Positions 39,586 through 44,993 of a stretch of DNA of 44,993 bases are shown here, piece after piece; position 1 is the stretch's first letter, and each line of letters starts with the position of its first letter. A program made the position numbers and the translations under genes. The DNA is from Clostridium sp. Its GTDB lineage: Bacteria > Bacteroidota > Bacteroidia > Bacteroidales > Muribaculaceae. Under the pieces are notes generated by a model. It had not been told where the DNA came from and made no database searches. It saw only the letters and a list, made by a program, of their open reading frames with translations. The DNA lies in assembly GCA_023663805.1 (NCBI GenBank), contig JAMPGR010000007.1, positions 1 to 44,993 on the forward strand. Reading direction: 5' to 3'.

Positions 39586-42500
39586 TCAGCCCCCCGGAGG
39601 AGAATTTTTTCCCTTTCCGGCGATGTAATCCTTCGGGCTGATGCCGAACTGCCTCTGGAAGCATTTCGTAAAATATCCCGGAGATGAGAACCCAACCATG
39701 TAGCAGACTTCGCTGACGCCGGTGTGTCCCTCGCGGAAGAGCTGGGCGGCTCGCTTGAGGCGCTGGATCTTTATATAGTCGTTCGGACTCAGGTCGAGCA
39801 TTCCCTTTATCTTGCGGTAGAAGGTCGTACGGCTCAGTCCGAGCGACGAGATGACATCCTCCATCGAGAAGTCGGGGTTGCTGAAGTTCTGCTGGATGAT
39901 GTCGTTGATTCGGCGGAGGAAATCTTCGTCGACGCGGGTCAGCCCGCTCGCGTTGTTTTTGCTCAGGGGCATCTCCTCGAGCCGCCGCCTCATCCGCTCG
40001 CGGTTGCGCAGCAGCGAGGAGATCGTCGCCGCAAGATATTCCATCGTGAATGGTTTCTCGATATAGGCGTCGGCTCCGGCGCCGAGCCCCTCGAGTTTGT
40101 CCTCCATGCGGGTCTTCGCCGTCAGGAGTATGACGGGGATATGGCTGTAGTTGATGTTGTTCTTTATATGTTCCAGCAGCTGGGTTCCGTCCATCCCGGG
40201 CATCATGACATCCGAGACGACAATGTCGACATACTGGTTTCCGAGCACCTCGAGGGCTTCGAGACCATTGGTGGCGGTCAGGACCCGATAGTTTCGGGCG
40301 GTCAGTTTCTTCGAGATGAACGAGAGCATCTCGGCGTTGTCTTCGACAAGCAGGACGCTGACGGGGTTTCCGTCGGGCTGTCTGGCGATCTGGTCGAGGT
40401 CTGTCTCGTCGCTCCCGGAGCCGGCGGCCGGGTCGGACGCGGGGTCGTCGGCAGTGTCGGCATCCTGGCCGAGGGGCACACGGAGTTCCATGACATTCTC
40501 GTCGGGGGCGTCGGTCATGACTAGGGTGCCGTTGTGGAGATGGGCGAGCGAGCGGGAGTAGGCCAGGCCTATCCCGGTTCCGGGTTCGCCGCTTTCGAGC
40601 CGGCTGAAGAGAGAGAAAATCTCCTCGCGTTTGTCCGGAGCGACAACCGGGCCGTCGTTCGACATCCGGAGGATGAAGGCTGTGTCATCGGTCTCGAGAT
40701 TCAGACGGATGTAGGTGCTGCCATATTTGATCGCGTTCGTAAAGAGGTTGCTGATTATCTTGGTGATCGCTTCGGGGTCGACGACAGCCGTGACCGGATG
40801 TTCGGGCATCGTGATCTCGAGCCGCTTGCCCGAGCGCTCGATTGTCGGCCTGAACCGGGGGACAAGACTGAGAATCAACTGCTTTATATCTGTTCGGCGC
40901 TTCGCTATCTGGAATTTGCCGCTCTCCATCTTCCGGAAGTCAAGCAACTGGTTGGCCAGCAGAAGCAGACGGTCAACATTCATGTTGATCACGTCGAGGT
41001 TCTCTCTCGCCTCGGGATCGCGCTGGAGCGACGGGCTCGAGAAGACACAGTCGAGCGGGGCTTTGATCAACGACAGAGGGGTCCGTATTTCGTGGGCGAC
41101 GTTGGTGAAGAACCTGATTTTCGACTCGTAGGCCTCGCGTTCCTTTTCGCGGGTATAGTGCTCGAGGTAGCGCTGGTTCTGCAGGCGGGTGTAACTGCGC
41201 CAGTAGATGACCGAGAAGGTGACAATCGTCGCGGCGATCAGCAGGTAGATCAGCGTCGCCCACCACGACAGATAGAACGGCGTCGCGATCCGGATCTCCA
41301 TGTCGAACACCGGCCCGAAGGTTCCGTCACTGCTGTTGCAGAGGGCGACCTGGAGATGGTAGGTGCCGTAGTTCAGGTTGGCGTAACTCAGAAGGGAGTT
41401 GTCCTGCGAAGCGGTCCGCCAGTCTTTGTCGACGCCGAGGAGGCGGTAGCGGATCTCCTGGCTGCCGGAGTTGTTGAAGTTCAGGTTGGCCAGGCGGAAC
41501 GAAAGGGAGTTCTGGTCTGGGGAGAGTTCGAGCCGGTCGGTCAGGGAGACACTCCGCGTCAGCGGCGATCCTTCCTCGCCCGGTTTGACCAGGCGGCCGT
41601 TGACATAGAGTTCCGATACGACGGGGGTCGACATAGTCTGGGCGGACGAGACATAGCGCAGGGGGTTGAAGGCGACCAGGCCGTCGATGCTGCCGAAGTA
41701 GATCCGTCCGTCGGCGGCGGAACGGAGAGAGGAGTTGAAGTTGAACTGGTTTGTCGGAAGACCGTCGTCGGTCGTGAAGTTACGGATTGCTCCGGTCTCG
41801 GGATCGATGCAGTAGAGGCCGTGGTTCGAGGTGAACCAGTAGCGTCCGTTGTCATCCTCGACCATACGATAGACAACACCGGGAATTCGGTTGACTCCGG
41901 CATAGGTTCGGTCGAAGCGTCTGCTCGCGGCATCGAAGACCGATGCACCGTTCTGGGTCATGACCCAGATGTTCCCCTGTCGGTCCTGCTGGACGCTATA
42001 GACTTTGTTGCTCGGTATCGAGGTCGTGTCCCCTTCAATCGTGCTGAATCTGATCCAGTTTTTGTCGCCGGGGCGGAGCAGGTCGAGTCCGTGGCTGTAG
42101 TTGGCGGCCCAGATGTTCCCTTCGCTGTCTTCGTAGAGGTCATAGACGAACCCTCCGACCTCCTCGACGTTCGTGAAGGTGTCGGTCGCGCGGTCGTAGC
42201 GCTCGAGTCCGGCGATTGTTCCGATATAGATGTCGCCGTGGATTGTACGAAGAATCGTGAAAACGAAGTTGCTGGTCAGGCCGCGGGGGTCCGTGCCGTC
42301 CCCGACGTAGTAGCGGCGTATCTTTCCTGTATCGAGGTTCTTGATACGGAGTCCTTCGGCGAAGGTCCCGATCCAGAGGTCGCGGCCGTCGATACAGAGT
42401 CCGTGGATATTCTTTTCGTCGATTCCGTCGACTCGCGTGAAACGCTCGGTCGCCGGATCGAAACAACTGAGGCCGCTGTCCTCCGACCCGACATAGATTT

Positions 42501-43620
42501 TTCCGCTGCCGTCGCAGCAGAGTTCGCGGACGCGCTCGGCCTCGATGCTCCCGGGGGTCTGGAGCCGGGAGTATTTGTCGAACTGCATCGGCTGGCTGCT
42601 CAGGTAGTCGAGTCCGCCGAAGTAACTGCCGATCCAGAGGCCGCCGTCGCGGTCGGCCATAAGGCAGTAGACGGCGTTGTCCGACAGCGAGTAGCGGTCG
42701 AAGTAGTCGTGGGTCAGATGATGGGTCAGGGCTCCGGCGGCGATGTCGTAGATATAGACGCCGCTCTCGGAGGCGATCCAGAGTTCGGACTGCCCGAAAG
42801 GCATCAGGTCGCGGATAATCGGGATCTGACCGTTCTCGTCCGAAAGGAAGACCTGCGAGACCTGGCCGGTCCGGCCGTCGACCGCATATAGGCCGCGGTT
42901 GTCGGTCGCGATATAGATCTGGTCACCTTTCTGACAGATTGCATTGACAACCGATGTCGGAAACCATGGACGACCCGACTGGTCGCCAAGGGCATGCACA
43001 GTCGCGAAGTTGTCGTCGGTATAGTAGACTCCGCTTCCGAAGGTCCCCAGATAAACACGTCCACCCGCACTATACAGGATCTGGTTGACATTCGGCATAG
43101 CGTAGTCGCGGGTTCGAAGAATACGCGAAAGATGCCCGCTTCTGCGGTCATACGAAAATATTCCGCTGTCTTCGACAGAAATAATCAGGTTTCCGTCGGG
43201 ATCCTCGCAGAAACTGTCGCAGGTCTTCTTTATGCGTTCCCCGTTTTCGGTTGCAATGTCGAACCACGACATGCTCTCGGTCTCGGGGTCGTATACACAG
43301 GGACCGTAGTGGGTCCCGACCCATATCTTCCCGTCGGAGTCTTCGTAGATACATGAGATGAAACTGCAGTTACTGTCGTCGCCGTCGACATTGACCCGAC
43401 GGAATTTGCGGCCGTCGAACCGGTTCAGCCCATCTTTCGTTCCAATCCAGATGTAACCCTGACGGTCTTGAAGAATGGCATGGACGGTGTTCTGCGAAAG
43501 ACCGTTCTTAATGTCGTAGTTGCGGAAATAGAACTGTCGTGCAACTGATGTCAGCGTAGTCACCGACACCAGTACCACCAGCAGAATTATTCTCCCCAGT
43601 CGCTCCATCGTCCGAATCAC
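39586..43620 (-). CDS. Hybrid two-component system sensor/regulator (HTCS)
   Basis: 1344 residues. N-terminal signal/membrane segment (about 9-26), then two seven-bladed Reg_prop propellers (about 30-690; repeats such as GYIWIGTKDGLNRFDG, GNIWAANYSHGLDLL), Y_Y_Y domain (about 700-770), a transmembrane helix (ATLIYLLIAATIVTFSVIYW, about 780-800), HisKA with NVAHEIRTPLSLIK (phospho-His near 842), HATPase (TNAIKYGS, GTGIGLAYS), receiver domain (VLLVEDNAEM, phospho-Asp in VVSDVMMPGMDG near 1136) and AraC-type HTH (about 1240-1340). The periplasmic part senses the oligosaccharide and the HTH activates susC. Its ATG overlaps the GH43 stop (43617-43620). Confidence 0.96.
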   Translation of the reverse strand: MIRTMERLGRIILLVVLVSVTTLTSVARQFYFRNYDIKNGLSQNTVHAILQDRQGYIWIGTKDGLNRFDGRKFRRVNVDGDDSNCSFISCIYEDSDGKIWVGTHYGPCVYDPETESMSWFDIATENGERIKKTCDSFCEDPDGNLIISVEDSGIFSYDRRSGHLSRILRTRDYAMPNVNQILYSAGGRVYLGTFGSGVYYTDDNFATVHALGDQSGRPWFPTSVVNAICQKGDQIYIATDNRGLYAVDGRTGQVSQVFLSDENGQIPIIRDLMPFGQSELWIASESGVYIYDIAAGALTHHLTHDYFDRYSLSDNAVYCLMADRDGGLWIGSYFGGLDYLSSQPMQFDKYSRLQTPGSIEAERVRELCCDGSGKIYVGSEDSGLSCFDPATERFTRVDGIDEKNIHGLCIDGRDLWIGTFAEGLRIKNLDTGKIRRYYVGDGTDPRGLTSNFVFTILRTIHGDIYIGTIAGLERYDRATDTFTNVEEVGGFVYDLYEDSEGNIWAANYSHGLDLLRPGDKNWIRFSTIEGDTTSIPSNKVYSVQQDRQGNIWVMTQNGASVFDAASRRFDRTYAGVNRIPGVVYRMVEDDNGRYWFTSNHGLYCIDPETGAIRNFTTDDGLPTNQFNFNSSLRSAADGRIYFGSIDGLVAFNPLRYVSSAQTMSTPVVSELYVNGRLVKPGEEGSPLTRSVSLTDRLELSPDQNSLSFRLANLNFNNSGSQEIRYRLLGVDKDWRTASQDNSLLSYANLNYGTYHLQVALCNSSDGTFGPVFDMEIRIATPFYLSWWATLIYLLIAATIVTFSVIYWRSYTRLQNQRYLEHYTREKEREAYESKIRFFTNVAHEIRTPLSLIKAPLDCVFSSPSLQRDPEARENLDVINMNVDRLLLLANQLLDFRKMESGKFQIAKRRTDIKQLILSLVPRFRPTIERSGKRLEITMPEHPVTAVVDPEAITKIISNLFTNAIKYGSTYIRLNLETDDTAFILRMSNDGPVVAPDKREEIFSLFSRLESGEPGTGIGLAYSRSLAHLHNGTLVMTDAPDENVMELRVPLGQDADTADDPASDPAAGSGSDETDLDQIARQPDGNPVSVLLVEDNAEMLSFISKKLTARNYRVLTATNGLEALEVLGNQYVDIVVSDVMMPGMDGTQLLEHIKNNINYSHIPVILLTAKTRMEDKLEGLGAGADAYIEKPFTMEYLAATISSLLRNRERMRRRLEEMPLSKNNASGLTRVDEDFLRRINDIIQQNFSNPDFSMEDVISSLGLSRTTFYRKIKGMLDLSPNDYIKIQRLKRAAQLFREGHTGVSEVCYMVGFSSPGYFTKCFQRQFGISPKDYIAGKGKNSPPGG

Positions 43621-44753
43621 TTATATCGGATCTCCTGCGGTTCGGTTGTCGGGCCGACGACCGAAAGGTTCCCGAGCGAGTCGATCTCCATACGGTCAAT
43701 CAGCACGACGCGCTCGTCAGGGTTATCGGTCATGCGGCCGTGGTAGACAGTATAGAGTGATCCGTCGGGCATCGTCAGAGCCATATTATGGCCGGTGCCG
43801 ATTACGCGGCCGCCTTCGCTCTGGTTCTCCTTCAGGATCGGGTTCGATTCGGATTTGACGAACGGACCGAGAGGCGAGTCCGACGTAGCGTAGCCGACGG
43901 CATAGTTTCCGCCGAAGAAGGCGTTGGCGCTGTACATCATATAGTATTTGTCGCCGTGGCGGAAGATATAGGAACCCTCGCTCCAGCGACGACCTGCCTC
44001 GCGGGCTGTGACCGAACGGCTTTCCCATTCCGACTGACGGTCGTCCAACTTTGTCGGCGGAGCAATCAACTTAACCGGCTCGCCGATGATTCCCGAAAAG
44101 TCCGGGGCGAGTTCGACACCGTAGATCCAGCTTTCCTCAATCTCATCGTAGTCGCCGGCCGCACGCGCCTTCTCGGCAATTTCGCTCTCGACGGGGTGTT
44201 TGTAGCAGCAGCGCGAATAGTAGAGATAGGTCTTTCCCGATGCGTCGTCAAACAGAACGTTCGCGTCGATAACCGGATAGTCTATCTCGAAAACCGGGCG
44301 GTTGTAGAGATCTGTAAACGGTCCGGCCGCACTGTCGGCAACCGCAACACCGATCTTGAAGTTCTCCCCCTCGTTGGTCGGATTGTTTCGGGAATTCGAA
44401 CTGTAGAACATATAGAACTTCCCGTCGCGTTCATAAACCTCGGGGGCCCAGAAGCAGTCGACGTTCCACTGCTCTTCAGATCCACCCCTGTAGACCTGAC
44501 CGAGACTCTGCCAGTCTGTAAGGTCATCTGAAACGAAAGCCTCGAAACCATCGCCGAGCGAGGTTCCGTACATATAGTAACGGCCGTCCGAAGCGCGAAG
44601 CATAAACGGATCGCCGAGCGCCATAGGCAGGGGGTTTGTGACAGTTACGGTCGCCGAGTCGGCTCCGGATTGTTCGTTTTTCTGTTTATTTCCGGTACAG
44701 CATACGAGCGTCGATGCTGCGAGAGATGCGATGATGAATTGGAAAAATTTCAT
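43617..44753 (-). CDS. GH43 family glycoside hydrolase lipoprotein
   Basis: 378 residues; signal with lipobox Cys at 18/19 (LVCC), so a lipid-anchored enzyme. GH43 five-bladed propeller with all three catalytic acids: D48 (LGDPFML), D163 (VIDANVLFDD) and E259 (RWSEGSYIF); H322 (GTGHNMA) is the usual central metal/water ligand. WAPEVYERDGKFYMFYS is a family hallmark. Such enzymes act on alpha-L-arabinofuranosides or beta-xylosides; the subfamily cannot be set from sequence alone. It is co-transcribed with the sensor (4-nt overlap), so the cell would make this enzyme and the sensor together before susC induction. Confidence 0.92.
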   Translation of the reverse strand: MKFFQFIIASLAASTLVCCTGNKQKNEQSGADSATVTVTNPLPMALGDPFMLRASDGRYYMYGTSLGDGFEAFVSDDLTDWQSLGQVYRGGSEEQWNVDCFWAPEVYERDGKFYMFYSSNSRNNPTNEGENFKIGVAVADSAAGPFTDLYNRPVFEIDYPVIDANVLFDDASGKTYLYYSRCCYKHPVESEIAEKARAAGDYDEIEESWIYGVELAPDFSGIIGEPVKLIAPPTKLDDRQSEWESRSVTAREAGRRWSEGSYIFRHGDKYYMMYSANAFFGGNYAVGYATSDSPLGPFVKSESNPILKENQSEGGRVIGTGHNMALTMPDGSLYTVYHGRMTDNPDERVVLIDRMEIDSLGNLSVVGPTTEPQEIRYK

Positions 44754-44773
44754 GGTCAGTCATTGATTTTGGG

Positions 44774-44781
44774 CAAAATTA
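44774..44781 (-). promoter_or_regulatory. -7 promoter box of the GH43-HTCS unit
   Basis: TAATTTTG followed by CC on the minus strand, about 21 bp upstream of the ATG at 44753. Confidence 0.55.
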
Positions 44782-44863
44782 GGGAAAAACGTCCCACCCG
44801 ACCCACTAAATTCATCCCATAAACGGCGAAAATCCTCCCAAACCGCCCCTCAAGATAAAAAAG

Positions 44864-44885
44864 TCCCTAAAGACCTTAAAGTCCC
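44864..44885. repeat. Short dispersed motif, copy 2
   Basis: CCCTAAAGACCTTAAAGTCC plus C, one base different from the copy at 8151-8174. It lies just beyond the rRNA operon terminator. Confidence 0.5.
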
Positions 44886-44891
44886 TTACGG

Positions 44892-44934
44892 ACAAAAAGA
44901 AAGCCGCCCGGCCTGGTTTCAAGTCGGGCGGCTT
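44892..44934 (-). terminator. rRNA operon terminator
   Basis: Inverted repeat AAGCCGCCCG / CGGGCGGCTT (44901-44910 and 44925-44934) followed on the minus strand by TTCTTTTTG. It lies just after the 5S rRNA 3' end and shields the PUL from rRNA read-through. Confidence 0.85.
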
Positions 44935-44943
44935 CTCAGTAGA

Positions 44944-44993
44944 GGGGGCGGTTACCTACTTTCCCACTTTCGCAGTATCATCGGCGTGGTAAG
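44944..44993 (-). rRNA. rrf: 5S rRNA, 3' end (partial)
   Basis: On the minus strand the edge reads CGCCGATGATACTGCGAAAG then TGGGAAAGTAGGTAACCGCC, the conserved 3' third of Bacteroidales 5S rRNA. The exact 3' end is uncertain by a few bases. The rest of the rRNA operon lies beyond the right edge and is transcribed into this window. Confidence 0.9.

Noticed and set aside
40534..42891. 785-codon open frame on the plus strand
   Set aside because: It lies fully antisense to the well-supported HTCS gene, has Arg/Val/Asp-rich filler composition and no domain. Long antisense frames are expected in this GC-rich, RNY-biased DNA. The same applies to frames at 14477-15730, 36359-37279, 35225-36307 and 33580-34797.

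Overview
The window reads as chromosomal DNA of a fairly GC-rich member of the Bacteroidales, most like the Muribaculaceae/Bacteroides side of the order. The evidence is the Bacteroidetes-type promoter -7 boxes (TAnnTTTG) before many genes, a SusC/SusD pair with a hybrid two-component sensor, several secreted proteins with type IX secretion (T9SS)-like tails, DUF4292, DUF4270 and DUF3108 families, and a 5S rRNA end of Bacteroidales type. The genus is inference.

Layout. (1) 1-1273, minus: a cut-off CDS behind a YitT-family membrane protein. (2) 1446-2090, plus: a tail-anchored TIR-like protein. (3) 2213-8148, plus: an envelope operon of dut, a TPR protein, a DUF4292 lipoprotein, an EnvC-like LytM protein and a lipid-linked glycan flippase. 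(4) 8208-11188, minus: DUF3108 protein, thymidine kinase and tilS. (5) 11234-13729, plus: WG-repeat protein, ECF sigma factor, then an AT-rich two-gene module (50-aa protein plus GNAT acetyltransferase) that looks like a toxin-antitoxin pair and lies between two 52-bp direct repeats. (6) 13868-16929, minus: two coupled secreted proteins; divergent from them at 17082 a secreted C10 (streptopain-like) protease. (7) 19532-25735, minus: a compact six-gene operon of dsbD, mazG, a small membrane protein, topB, a NUDIX hydrolase and a FeoB-associated Cys-rich protein. (8) 25896-28105, plus: a single-domain GT5 (starch-synthase-like) protein and a DUF4270 lipoprotein, followed by tRNA-Thr(CGU). (9) 28205-28868: a gene-free stretch of hairpins with two tandem ~185-bp units. 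(10) 28869-44753, minus: a polysaccharide utilisation locus (PUL). (11) 44944-44993: the 3' end of a 5S rRNA, so an rRNA operon enters from the right.

How the genes work together. In the PUL a GH43 lipoprotein and the sensor/regulator form one transcription unit. The SusC transporter, SusD binding lipoprotein, a GH43-fold lipoprotein in the SusE/F position, an FG-GAP protein, a small T9SS-tailed protein and a GH93-like propeller enzyme form a second unit, punctuated by intercistronic hairpins. GH43 plus a GH93-like enzyme points to arabinan or arabinose-decorated glycan as substrate, which is inference. The dut-to-flippase operon combines nucleotide clean-up with envelope functions; the dsbD-to-Feo operon combines redox, NTP house-cleaning and topology functions.

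The most unusual items are the GNAT module with its bracketing terminator-like repeats, the hairpin array next to tRNA-Thr, the GT5 protein that lacks its donor-binding motif, the GH43-fold protein that lacks catalytic residues, and the tail-anchored TIR-like protein.
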